Origin: Porticoccaceae bacterium | Lineage (GTDB): Bacteria; Pseudomonadota; Gammaproteobacteria; Pseudomonadales; Porticoccaceae | Direction of reading: 5' to 3' | Assembly (NCBI GenBank): GCA_023229065.1 | Contig: JALNZZ010000062.1 | Location: 1-11,857, forward strand | DNA: 11,857 nt | Shown: piece after piece, positions 1 to 7,260 of the stretch | How positions within the stretch are numbered: the first letter of the stretch is position 1 | Layout of the letters: the number at the start of each line of letters is the position of its first letter | Position numbers and translations under genes: made by a program | The notes under the pieces: model-generated | What the model was told of the DNA's origin: nothing | Database searches by the model: none | Seen by the model: only the letters and a program-made list of their open reading frames with translations

Positions 1-262
1 CCTGGTCTGCCAATTCGCGGGTGGGGCACAATACCAGAGCCTGGCAACCGAGGTAGCGGACGTTGAGCGTGTTGAGCAGGCCGATGCCAAAGGCCGCAGT
101 CTTGCCGCTGCCGGTCTTGGCCTGGGCAATCAAATCCTTGCCCGCCAGGACTACCGGTAGGGCACGGGCCTGGATTGGCGTCATCGACAGATAATCTAGG
201 GAGTCGAGGTTGGCGAGCATGGCCGGCGATAAGGACAGGGTGGAAAAAGCTGTGTTAGTCAC
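1..262 (-). CDS. dbpA: ATP-dependent RNA helicase DbpA, N-terminal part (gene runs off the window)
   Basis: DEAD-box RNA helicase of the DbpA type, which acts on 23S rRNA hairpin 92 during large-subunit assembly. Only the first 87 residues are present. Visible motifs, in order, are an upstream aromatic residue (F6), the Q motif (TPIQ at 28-31), Walker A/motif I (AKTGSGKT at 48-55) and motif Ia (PTRELADQ at 80-87). The segments AKTGSGKTAAFG and LVLCPTRELADQ match E. coli DbpA as I remember it. The N-terminal FSTLSLSPAMLANLDSL also resembles DbpA. The start is GTG at 262, with a weak AGG about 10 nt upstream, and no upstream ATG fits. The DEAD box, the helicase C domain and the diagnostic C-terminal RNA-binding domain lie outside the window, so another DEAD-box paralogue (RhlE, SrmB) cannot be fully excluded. 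Confidence 0.88.
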   Translation of the reverse strand, partial: MTNTAFSTLSLSPAMLANLDSLDYLSMTPIQARALPVVLAGKDLIAQAKTGSGKTAAFGIGLLNTLNVRYLGCQALVLCPTRELADQ

Positions 263-332
263 GGTATGGACCTAGCGGGGGAAACAGCGCGCAGTGTAAC
301 AGTAGTCGTCGCCAGCCCTGTCACTCGGCGAG

Positions 333-455
333 TTATTCCTGGGTAACGGCCTCACCGGCGACCGTTGCCGGTGCCTGATCGGTGGCCTGCACGACGAGCA
401 AGGTGGCGATACTGGCCCAGAAGGCGACAAAGGCAGCGAAACACAGCTTCTTCAT
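333..455 (-). CDS. small single-pass membrane peptide coupled to the haem-flavin oxidoreductase
   Basis: An unrecognised 40-residue ORF. It begins MKKLCFAAFVAFWASIATLL, a basic N-terminus followed by a hydrophobic stretch (about residues 4-24), then a short acidic, Ala/Thr-rich tail ending in VTQE and a TAA stop. It looks like a signal anchor or uncleaved signal peptide with a short periplasmic tail. Its ATG shares an ATGA with the TGA stop of the preceding transmembrane oxidoreductase (gene 1750-452), the classic layout for translational coupling. The next gene, dbpA, starts 70 bp downstream. The best guess is a small accessory or stabilising subunit of the oxidoreductase. That rests on the overlap and topology, not on any known family. 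It could be a chance ORF, but the signal-like N-terminus and exact coupling argue against that. Confidence 0.62.
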   Translation of the reverse strand: MKKLCFAAFVAFWASIATLLVVQATDQAPATVAGEAVTQE

Positions 456-1750
456 AGTAGGGTGAATTCCTCACTCTTGAAGTGGCCCCGCGGCATGCCA
501 TTGGCCACCAATACCTTGCGCGCCAGACTACTGAGGCGCGCCGGGCCGCATACATAGGCCTTGCGAGTAGCACAATCAGGGCAGTGATAGCGCACAAAAT
601 CGCTGGACAAGGGCCCGTCGCGATAGAAATAGTGCATGGCAAAACTGAAACCAGGAATTCTGGCACTGAGCCGACGCAGCTCATCGCTGAACAGTGCTCT
701 GGCTTCATCCTGCACACAGTAGATCAGATGGATATTCACCGCTTCGCCGCGAGAAGCAAGTTCACGGGCACGCCCCAAAAAAGGCGCAATCCCTATACCG
801 CCAGCAATCCATAGCTCCGCATCGTGATTGTGAGCGGGCAAGAAAGCGCCATAGGGACCCATTACCTGCACCTCGCTGCCCAGTGCAATGGACTGGATAG
901 CCCGACTGGCGTCACCGACATCCTTGATGGCAACACGCAACAGTTGCTCACTCGAGGACGAGGTGAGAGTGTAGGGATGCTCCTCTCGGTACCCGGCCTG
1001 CAGCTTGCTGTCGCAGGGGGTGAGATAGACGAATTGACCTGCGCGATGGCGCAGCTGTCTGTCCACAGGCTTTAGGCTCAGCTCCACTACATTGTTGGCC
1101 GGGCGAGCTACTTCTGCCACGGTGTAACTGTACTGGCTAGCACGGCGTGCAAACAGCAGACCGTAGGCCAGAGCGGTGAGGGCCGCCAGAGCCAGAACAG
1201 CCCAGATCAAGGTCGACCAGGGTTCAGGAATGGTGCTCGCCTGTAAAAAAGCGTGGGTCAAGGCCAACATGACGCTGATACCGGCAAGCTTGTGGAGGCT
1301 TTTCCAGCGTTGATAGTCACGCGAACCAAAGAACTCAAAGCTGGGCGCCAGGAATACCATCATCACCAACAGTGCTCCCCACCCCAGCCAGGTGGCGATA
1401 TCACCGGCAAACAGCACCTCCAGTGCCGCATCCAGAGACACCGCCGATGCCGCCAGAGCCAGCAACAACGGGTGGCCCAACAGCAAGAGAAAGGCCACCC
1501 CGCCCATCAGGTGATGGGTACGCCACAGTGAAGTGAGGCCCCCAAACAGCCGATCGAAGCCGGGAATTCGGAAGCTGACAATAGCAGCCACCAGCATCAA
1601 CCCAAGCCCGCCAAGCCCAGCAAGCCGACCCAGCGCATCAAGCACCGTCGAGGCGCTGCCGAATGAGCCAGAGGGCAGGGCCACCCCCCCTATCAGAGCA
1701 GGCAACAGACCGACAGCCCACAGCAGAGCATGTGGCGTCCATTTACGCAT
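452..1750 (-). CDS. ferric reductase / NADPH-oxidase-like transmembrane haem-flavin oxidoreductase
   Basis: A 432-residue integral membrane flavocytochrome. The N-terminal half (about 8-200) has six or so hydrophobic segments forming a ferric-reductase-like domain. Histidine pairs spaced 13 residues apart (H80/H93 and H153/H166) fit the bis-haem ligands of NOX/FRE proteins. The C-terminal half is a ferredoxin-reductase-type module, with an FAD-binding HPYTLTS (258-264), GPYGAF (298-303), a nucleotide-binding GGIGIAPF (317-324), YVCGP (399-403) and a near-terminal aromatic in SEEF (426-429). It should move electrons from NAD(P)H through FAD and two haems across the inner membrane. The acceptor (Fe3+, O2 or a periplasmic partner) cannot be told from sequence. 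The start is ATG 1750 with a weak GGA upstream. The TGA stop overlaps the start of a 40-residue membrane peptide, so the two are probably co-expressed. Confidence 0.88.
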   Translation of the reverse strand: MRKWTPHALLWAVGLLPALIGGVALPSGSFGSASTVLDALGRLAGLGGLGLMLVAAIVSFRIPGFDRLFGGLTSLWRTHHLMGGVAFLLLLGHPLLLALAASAVSLDAALEVLFAGDIATWLGWGALLVMMVFLAPSFEFFGSRDYQRWKSLHKLAGISVMLALTHAFLQASTIPEPWSTLIWAVLALAALTALAYGLLFARRASQYSYTVAEVARPANNVVELSLKPVDRQLRHRAGQFVYLTPCDSKLQAGYREEHPYTLTSSSSEQLLRVAIKDVGDASRAIQSIALGSEVQVMGPYGAFLPAHNHDAELWIAGGIGIAPFLGRARELASRGEAVNIHLIYCVQDEARALFSDELRRLSARIPGFSFAMHYFYRDGPLSSDFVRYHCPDCATRKAYVCGPARLSSLARKVLVANGMPRGHFKSEEFTLL

Positions 1751-1834
1751 GACGACTTATTTCCATAGGCAGAATAGGGAGATGGTAACCCGTTTGACGG
1801 CGGGAGTGCATCTCGATGGGGAAGGCGCTGGAAC

Positions 1835-1880
1835 AAAAGGTCTGACAGCGGGGCCAGGGCAATACCTTACTCCCCGCGTC
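1835..1880 (-). terminator. possible terminator after the GH-like/kinase gene
   Basis: Read on the minus strand just after the stop at 1888, GACGCGGGG (1880-1872) can pair with CCCCGCTGTC (1853-1844), with one bulged base. The 18-nt loop can fold further, and CCTTTTG follows. The stem is strong, but the loop is long and the T run short. It would separate the kinase gene from the downstream oxidoreductase, which starts 137 bp later. Confidence 0.38.
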
Positions 1881-1887
1881 TGAAGCC

Positions 1888-4116
1888 TCACTTTACTGGG
1901 CGTTTTTTGCCTTTTAGCTTGCGCTTGATGTTCAGCTTCCAGTCAAACATTGCGAATGGCAGCCGATAGCGCCAGTTAAAGCGCTTGCCGTGGGCTCCCA
2001 GGTAACGCCCCATAAACTCCTCCCGCAGCGGCCAGTCCAGCTTGTAGCAAGTGCGGGCGAGGTCTGCCATACGTTTGGAAAACGGCGTGGCACCTGGATA
2101 GAAGCGGGCGCGGCCAGTATCGATCAGCGAAAAGCGGATTTCGCCATCGCCTTGCTGATGGACAAGGATATTGCCGCCGGTGAGATCGCGGAAGTAGACA
2201 CCCACTTCATGAAGACGCAGTACAAAGCGGCACAACAGATCGAAGAAGCGGCCCCGGGACACACCCAGATACTCCAGCTCACCTGCACTGTAGGCGAGGA
2301 AGAAGTCCTTCACTGAAGGCACATCTCCCGCGTATTCACAGATATACCAGTTATTGAGCGTGTCGACGCCACCGTCCCTGGAGAAAGTCGCCACCGGCAG
2401 GGGGCTATCGATGCCATGACGCAGCAGCTCACAGGCACCGTTCCAACTGCGCAGGGACTTGGCTGGCTTGAGGGCATCGGTGATCCGCTTGTTGAATTTG
2501 AGGCGATGAGGCTTTTTGGCCGCCAGCAATTTGCCCGGCTGGCTTGGATCGTCAAGGGTCCAGATCACGTTGCGCGACTTGCGCAGCTTGTTGTCATCGC
2601 TGGGTGGCGTGATCCTGTCCGGGTGCAAGGCATCAATCAGCAGGTCGGCCTGCTGACGATCGGCAGCAAACACCAGCCCCAACCACCGGCCATCCCGATG
2701 TAAGTAGTAGCGCCCACCCGGGCGGTTGCCGTCGATGCGCACATCCTTCAGCACCCGTCCGCCGGGGATCACCGCCACTGGTCGCGACAGTGGCCAGCGC
2801 AGATACAGGGGGGATTCGGTAACCAGACAGGGCAGCTCGTCAAGCACCTCGCCGTCGCGGCCAATTGGCTCCGCTGCTGCCAGGTCCGCCTCACTGTAGA
2901 GCGCCTTCAAATCCGCCGCTCGGGCATTGATGGTCCACAGGACATGGAGACGGTGCTCAGCGGTCTCGAAGGAATGGATCTGCAGTGACCTTTCCGTGCC
3001 GTGCCCACCCGTGTAAGTGGCACCGGGGATCAACCGGATGAAGTTGGCATAGGCATGGAGGGCCGGGCGCACCCGGTAATTCTCTACACTACCGTTGTTA
3101 CCATCGTAGAAGGCCACCAGCTCATGATCTGCCTCCCTGCCGGTACCGTCGTCCACCAACCCCTCGCGCTGGCTCACCAGCGGCCCCCAATAGGCGCGCT
3201 CAAGGCCGCCCGAAGCCGCTGCCAGCACCATATAGCGGGCTATATAGTCAGCCTGCTTTTCCTCGCCCCGCGCCAATCGACGGACAATACGTTTGATGGT
3301 CCAGAAAGCTGTCGTTGACCAGGTGCGATCGACGCCGTACTCGGCCCCCAAGCGGCCCAGCAGGCGTGCTTTCTTCACCAGATTGAGCTTGTGCAGGGGG
3401 CCGAGACGACGCCCAAGTATCTTGCGGTCGTAGAACTCCGGCTCGAAGGCGCGCTCCACGAACAGGTTGTCGGTGTGTATATCCGGCAGGCAGTCCCGTT
3501 TCGCCATCAATGCCAGGAAGCCCGCGTTAAGGGGTGGCTCAAAGTCACTGACATTAGGGCCTGCCAGAGTCACACCTTGCTCGCGAGCCAGCTCGTGGGC
3601 GATGTTCCAGGCCTGCATAAAGTGGTTGAGCGTGGTAAAGCCGGCCCAGGCGCGGCGATTGACGGTATTGCCGATCTCTACCCCTTCGAGGCGCTCACCG
3701 TAATCGAGCAGGGCCTTGGCGACAAACTGGCGCCAGCGCTGCTGAGTCCCCGGCTTCAGCATCTGGCGCGCTTCTTCGGGTGGCGGGATCAAGCGCAGCA
3801 GCACTTTGAAGCCATCATCGAGAAGCCTGTTCAGGAAGCGCTCGGGATGATTGTCGGGGCCTGAGTAGCCGTAATCCAGACGCACCGCGTCGATACCCAG
3901 CTGGCGCAGATAACCGAGCATCAGATCATCGCAAGCGGGATCGTCCATACTGGCAACGCAGATACCGGAAAAGTCGTCCGGCACCCGGGTACCTGCTGGT
4001 GCCACATGCCCGCCTGGCCAGCGAAACCGGCCCCGAAAGAGGTAACCGAGCGCCGCTCGCCAAAACACGGCTGAGTCGCGCAACTCATTGGAAGAACGGG
4101 GAATCGTCGGATGCAT
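1888..4116 (-). CDS. glycosidase-like TIM barrel fused to an InaA/WaaP-type lipopolysaccharide kinase domain
   Basis: A 742-residue two-domain protein without an obvious signal peptide. Residues about 50-360 resemble a clan-A glycoside hydrolase barrel: LGIDAVRLDYGYSG at 73-86, VEIGN at 146-150, AGPNVSDFEP at 185-194, and QADYIARYMVLAAASGGLERAYWGP at 288-312 (near the barrel end). Residues about 510-735 are a small kinase-like domain. It has candidate ATP lysines K534/K535, E563, a catalytic-loop-like FRDLTGGNIL (642-651; D644, N649), the metal-binding IDTGRARFY (665-673; D666) and KRMADLARTCYKLDW (681-695), all typical of InaA/WaaP/Kdo-kinase relatives that phosphorylate LPS core sugars at the inner membrane. 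The usual acid/base Glu after GN is Thr151, and the expected nucleophile region reads STTAFW (267-272), so the barrel may bind sugar rather than cleave it. The terminal KRKLKGKKRPVK is strongly basic and suits membrane contact. The exact substrate is unknown. Confidence 0.8.
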   Translation of the reverse strand: MHPTIPRSSNELRDSAVFWRAALGYLFRGRFRWPGGHVAPAGTRVPDDFSGICVASMDDPACDDLMLGYLRQLGIDAVRLDYGYSGPDNHPERFLNRLLDDGFKVLLRLIPPPEEARQMLKPGTQQRWRQFVAKALLDYGERLEGVEIGNTVNRRAWAGFTTLNHFMQAWNIAHELAREQGVTLAGPNVSDFEPPLNAGFLALMAKRDCLPDIHTDNLFVERAFEPEFYDRKILGRRLGPLHKLNLVKKARLLGRLGAEYGVDRTWSTTAFWTIKRIVRRLARGEEKQADYIARYMVLAAASGGLERAYWGPLVSQREGLVDDGTGREADHELVAFYDGNNGSVENYRVRPALHAYANFIRLIPGATYTGGHGTERSLQIHSFETAEHRLHVLWTINARAADLKALYSEADLAAAEPIGRDGEVLDELPCLVTESPLYLRWPLSRPVAVIPGGRVLKDVRIDGNRPGGRYYLHRDGRWLGLVFAADRQQADLLIDALHPDRITPPSDDNKLRKSRNVIWTLDDPSQPGKLLAAKKPHRLKFNKRITDALKPAKSLRSWNGACELLRHGIDSPLPVATFSRDGGVDTLNNWYICEYAGDVPSVKDFFLAYSAGELEYLGVSRGRFFDLLCRFVLRLHEVGVYFRDLTGGNILVHQQGDGEIRFSLIDTGRARFYPGATPFSKRMADLARTCYKLDWPLREEFMGRYLGAHGKRFNWRYRLPFAMFDWKLNIKRKLKGKKRPVK

Positions 4117-4184
4117 GGCTATTTTCAGTCCGGCTCGGAAGCGACCGGCCTGCCGGCCACGTCACCTGTTGGGGGGAGGCACGA

Positions 4185-4212
4185 ATTGTAGCAAGCAACA
4201 GTGGGAGGGCAA
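4185..4212 (-). promoter_or_regulatory. candidate sigma-70 promoter of the GH-like/kinase gene
   Basis: On the minus strand, TTGCCC (4212-4207) and TACAAT (4190-4185) are separated by 16 bp, matching 4/6 and 5/6 of the consensus. Transcription would start near 4178, giving a leader of about 60 nt before the ATG at 4116, where the Shine-Dalgarno is weak. Confidence 0.45.
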
Positions 4213-4248
4213 AGCCGTAGTAGAGTCGAGGGGCAAACACCCTCCTCC

Positions 4249-4281
4249 AATAGCCAGCGACCTAAAGGGTCGCCGGCTATT
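4249..4281 (-). terminator. 14-bp hairpin downstream of the NADP oxidoreductase
   Basis: Arms AATAGCCAGCGACC (4249-4262) and GGTCGCCGGCTATT (4268-4281) enclose a 5-nt loop. The single non-Watson-Crick position is a G-U pair in minus-strand RNA but an A-C mismatch in plus-strand RNA, so the structure favours the minus transcript. It lies 37 bp past the stop at 4318. There is no real U tract beyond UAUU, so it may be a weak terminator or an mRNA 3'-end stabiliser. Confidence 0.5.
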
Positions 4282-4317
4282 CAAGTAGTGTTAACAGGCC
4301 CTGGACAAAACTGCAGC

Positions 4318-5337
4318 TCAGTCCGACAACACTTTCACCAAGGTCTTGCCCTGGTTTTCACCGGTGAAAAGTTTGACAAATACGCCTGGTGCAGCGGTAA
4401 TGCCTTCCTCTATATGCTCGCGGTGGTTGAGCTGTCCCGCTGCAACCCACTGCTCCAGGTCGCGCAACGCCTCTGGAAACTGCTCGGAATAGGTATGGCA
4501 GAGGAACCCTTCCACCCGCAACGTCTTGGCGACGATATTAAAAAGATTGTGCATCGCCGCTCCGCCTTCACCATTGTACTGGGAAATCATGCCGCAACAG
4601 GGCACGCGACCACCGCTGTTCATATGCCCCAGCGCCGCGTCCAGCTGAATACCGCCCACATTCTCAAAGTAAATATCGACGCCATTGGGGCAATGTTCGC
4701 CAATAGCCGTCATCAACTGGGCCATGTCCTTGTTGCGGTAATCGATCGCCGCATCAAAGCCAAACTCCTCAATCACCCGGCGACACTTTTCCTCACCCCC
4801 GGCGATACCGACCACGCGGCAGCCACGAATCTTGGCAATCTGTCCCACAGCGGAGCCTACAGCCCCAGCTGCGGCAGAAACCAGCACCGTCTCGCCCGCA
4901 ACCGGCTTGCCCACATCAAGCAGACCGAAATACGCCGTCAGACCAGTAGCTCCGAGGATACTCAGATGATTGCTCAGAGGTAGACGCGACCCTGAATCAA
5001 TCTTCCAGGTCATTGGACCCGGCGTAAATACCGTGTACTCCTGCAAGGCCCCAGTGCCGGCAACTAAATCGCCAGGCCGATAGTCCGTATGCTGCGATTC
5101 CACCACTTCACCCACCATATTGGTATTGAGGGGCTCACCGAGAGAGGTCGGCACCCAATACCCGCTGGACTCCGCCAAAAGGTTGCGAATCCCAGGGTCG
5201 AGGGAGGCAAAATGAACTCGCACCAAGAATTGTCCTTGTTTAACTGCGGGCACCTCTCGCTCCACAACTTGAAAGTTTTCCTCGCGGAGCATTCCCTCGG
5301 GGCGGGAGTGCAGCACAAGTGTTTTATTCTTTGCCAT
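4318..5337 (-). CDS. NADP-dependent oxidoreductase, zinc-independent MDR superfamily (CurA / prostaglandin-reductase-like)
   Basis: A 339-residue cytosolic medium-chain reductase that should use NADPH to reduce the C=C bond of alpha,beta-unsaturated carbonyls. An N-terminal GroES-like fold (about 5-125) includes SLDPGIRNLL (45-54). A Rossmann domain carries ILGATGLTAYFGLLDVG (127-143), the dinucleotide-binding AAAGAVGSAVGQ (155-166) and CRVVGIAGGEEKC (173-185). IDYRNKD (198-204) and DIYFENVGG (221-229) are family hallmarks. No structural or catalytic zinc cysteine cluster is visible. The frame opens at 5406, but I place the start at ATG 5337: GGGAG sits 6-7 nt upstream, and MAKNKTLVLHSRPEG aligns with the usual N-terminus of the family. 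The natural substrate is unknown. It is bounded by hairpins on both sides, so it is probably monocistronic. Confidence 0.88.
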   Translation of the reverse strand: MAKNKTLVLHSRPEGMLREENFQVVEREVPAVKQGQFLVRVHFASLDPGIRNLLAESSGYWVPTSLGEPLNTNMVGEVVESQHTDYRPGDLVAGTGALQEYTVFTPGPMTWKIDSGSRLPLSNHLSILGATGLTAYFGLLDVGKPVAGETVLVSAAAGAVGSAVGQIAKIRGCRVVGIAGGEEKCRRVIEEFGFDAAIDYRNKDMAQLMTAIGEHCPNGVDIYFENVGGIQLDAALGHMNSGGRVPCCGMISQYNGEGGAAMHNLFNIVAKTLRVEGFLCHTYSEQFPEALRDLEQWVAAGQLNHREHIEEGITAAPGVFVKLFTGENQGKTLVKVLSD

Positions 5338-5410
5338 GAAAAGCTCCCAATCGCTATTTGATAAAAATTTCAATATCCAGGGACCGGACGAAAAAAGCGG
5401 GCACAAAATT

Positions 5411-5430
5411 GTTAGCTTGTTTTAGCCAAC
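5411..5430 (-). terminator. small hairpin followed by a short T run, between the SQR and reductase genes
   Basis: On the minus strand, GTTGGCT (5430-5424) pairs with AGCTAAC (5417-5411), including one G-U, around a 6-nt A-rich loop, and AATTTTG follows. It directly adjoins the larger hairpin at 5432-5467. The two could form a tandem terminator for the sulfide:quinone oxidoreductase gene. The stem is only 7 bp. Confidence 0.35.
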
Positions 5431-5431
5431 C

Positions 5432-5467
5432 TAGTAGCGTTGGTGAATGGACTCACCAACGCTACTA
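5432..5467 (-). terminator. perfect 15-bp inverted repeat after the SQR fusion gene
   Basis: TAGTAGCGTTGGTGA (5432-5446) and TCACCAACGCTACTA (5453-5467) are exact reverse complements around the 6-nt spacer ATGGAC. The repeat lies 42-77 bp past the stop of the SQR fusion (5509) and 95-130 bp upstream of the reductase start (5337). It could be a factor-dependent or tandem terminator, an RNA-stabilising stem, or a DNA operator for the reductase. No T run directly follows it on either strand. Confidence 0.5.
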
Positions 5468-5508
5468 ACCTGGCATCAAGTACACTGACAGCTACCACAA
5501 GCCATGCT

Positions 5509-7260
5509 TCATGACTTGCGAGTACCCTCATAATCGCAGGCGGGCTCGGAATCCGGTGTATGGGGGTCGAAGGGCAGGTGGGTGGGCTTGGCCAGCCATT
5601 CGTGGCCTTTCAGCATCAGGTCAAAGTAGATGGTGGGCATCCAGTGGGCTTTGAGGCTCCAGGCCAGCCAGCGGGGCACTGTCGGTTCGAGCGGGAAGGT
5701 GGGTAGCAGCTTGCCTCCGTAGCCAAACTCTGCCAGTACCACTTTGCCTCTCTCTACGGTAAGAGGGCAGGCGCCATAGCCATCGTATACCGCGCGGGGA
5801 CGGAGACCATCGAGTACGCTGATAACATTTTCTGCAACGATGGGTGCCTGTTTGCGCACAGCCGCTGCCGTCTTGGCGTTGGGGGCCGAACACACATCGC
5901 CAAGACTGAAGATGTTGCCATAGGTGGTGTGGCGCAAGGTTTCGTGGCTAACGTCCACCCAGCCATCGGCACCGGCCAGGGGGCTTTCGCGAATAAAGTC
6001 GGGCGCCCGTTGGGGCGGTACCACATGGAGCATGTCGAACTCGCGCTCCTGCGTGGTGACATTGCCTTCGCCATCCGTCACCCGGAACCAGGCTTTGCGG
6101 GCCGGACCATCGACAGCGGTGAGGTTGCTGTTGAAACGCAGGTCAGCACCATAGCTTTCCACATACTTCATCAGTGGCGGTACAAAATCCGCGACACCGA
6201 ACAACACTGCGCCGGCAACGTCGAAGCCCACTTCGATGTTGTCGAGTACGCCCTCGCGCCGCCAGTGGTCACAGGACAGATAGAGAGCTTTTTGCGGGGC
6301 GCCAGCACACTTGATGGGCATCGGTGGCTGGGTGAAGAGGGCGCGCCCACTTTTCAACTGTTGTACCAACTGCCAGGTATAGGGCGCCAGGTCGAAGCGG
6401 TAGTTGGAGGTGACGCCATTCTTGCCCAGCGTATCCTGCAAGCCCTCAATGCCATCCCAGTGCAAACTCAGACCAGGGCAGACGATCAGCACCCGGTAGC
6501 CAAGGCGGTTGCCATCTTCCAGCACGACCTGCTGGCGTTGGGGCTCAAACGCGGTGGCGGCAACGCGCACCCACTGGACCTTGTCCGGGATACAACGCGA
6601 CATCGCTCTCTGGGTGCGCTGAGGTGTGAAGATACCGCCGCCCACCATAGTGAAGCCCGGCTGATAGTAGTGCTCTTCGCTGGGCTCGACGATGGCGATG
6701 CGCAGGTCACTACGACGCTTGTGCAAGCTGGCAGCCACCGCACAACCCGCTGCACCGCCGCCAATCACCAGCACATCGTAGCGCGGCGTGTGGGGGTGAA
6801 CAGCTGCTTCTCCTCCCGCCTGAGCACTGGAGTCGCTTTCCCAGCGCTGCTCCAGCCGTGGCCGAATGCCCGCCAGGTTATAGCCCGCATTGCCGGCGAG
6901 ACTGGTAAGGGTATCGGGGTCTAAGTGGTGGGCTTCGGCTAACGCCCACAAATTGGTGCTGCGAGTGCCGGTGCGACAGAAGGCGAGTACCGGCCCTTTC
7001 ACTTGCTCCATCAGGGCGCGAAAGGCCGCGGCGTTGTCATCGCTGACCTGCCCGGCGACCACTGGCAAGTAATGATAGTCAAGCCCCGAAGCGCGAGCGG
7101 CCGCTTCCATCTCGGCGCTGGTCGGCTGTCCTTCGCCCTCACCATCGGGTCTGTTGTTGACCACACAGCGGTAGCCACTGGCGGCGAGTGTCCCCATATC
7201 GGATGGTTCAAGTTGGCCGGATACCGAGATAAAGGGAGTAAGGCGCTTGATGGGTTCCAC
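5509..7260 (-). CDS. DUF442 (phosphatase/rhodanese-like) - sulfide:quinone oxidoreductase fusion
   Basis: A 583-residue fusion. Residues about 3-135 are a DUF442/TIGR01244 (Blh-like) domain of the tyrosine-phosphatase fold, used in sulfur transfer. It carries the active loop CRTGTRS (C95-S101) and NNRPDGE (35-41). Residues about 160-575 are a type II sulfide:quinone oxidoreductase: the FAD Rossmann motif VLVIGGGAAGCAVA (163-176), YYQPGFTMVGGG (198-209), the redox cysteine in PIKCAGAPQK (C318), and SLGDVCSAPNAKTAAAV (452-468; C457 near the second redox cysteine). The C-terminus KAHWMPTIYFDLMLKGHEWL suits peripheral membrane attachment. It should oxidise sulfide to persulfide or polysulfide and reduce quinone, with the N-domain handling persulfide sulfur. 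The start is GTG 7260, preceded by a strong AGGAGG with an 8-nt spacer. No persulfide dioxygenase or BigR-type regulator is in view. The same fusion is known in other proteobacteria. Confidence 0.9.
   Translation of the reverse strand: MEPIKRLTPFISVSGQLEPSDMGTLAASGYRCVVNNRPDGEGEGQPTSAEMEAAARASGLDYHYLPVVAGQVSDDNAAAFRALMEQVKGPVLAFCRTGTRSTNLWALAEAHHLDPDTLTSLAGNAGYNLAGIRPRLEQRWESDSSAQAGGEAAVHPHTPRYDVLVIGGGAAGCAVAASLHKRRSDLRIAIVEPSEEHYYQPGFTMVGGGIFTPQRTQRAMSRCIPDKVQWVRVAATAFEPQRQQVVLEDGNRLGYRVLIVCPGLSLHWDGIEGLQDTLGKNGVTSNYRFDLAPYTWQLVQQLKSGRALFTQPPMPIKCAGAPQKALYLSCDHWRREGVLDNIEVGFDVAGAVLFGVADFVPPLMKYVESYGADLRFNSNLTAVDGPARKAWFRVTDGEGNVTTQEREFDMLHVVPPQRAPDFIRESPLAGADGWVDVSHETLRHTTYGNIFSLGDVCSAPNAKTAAAVRKQAPIVAENVISVLDGLRPRAVYDGYGACPLTVERGKVVLAEFGYGGKLLPTFPLEPTVPRWLAWSLKAHWMPTIYFDLMLKGHEWLAKPTHLPFDPHTPDSEPACDYEGTRKS

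Noticed and set aside
352..717. Minus-strand frame of 121 codons overlapping the reductase C-terminus and the small peptide
   Set aside because: Cys/Arg-rich composition without family resemblance. The reductase frame (CGP and SEEF motifs) and the ATGA-coupled peptide explain this DNA better.
4201..4983. Open frame of 260 codons on the plus strand, opposite the NADP reductase
   Set aside because: Antisense shadow of a well-supported MDR reductase. It has no domain and no ribosome binding site, and its start lies in the intergenic hairpin region.
5338..5406. N-terminal extension of the NADP reductase to 5406
   Set aside because: It would add 23 residues not seen in the family and run through the T-rich promoter-like DNA. 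ATG 5337 has a well-placed GGGAG.
5929..6924. Long open frame of 331 codons on the plus strand, opposite the SQR fusion
   Set aside because: It lies wholly antisense to a gene with clear family motifs, has no recognisable domain, and is rich in His/Arg/Gln as expected from the complement of GC-rich codons.
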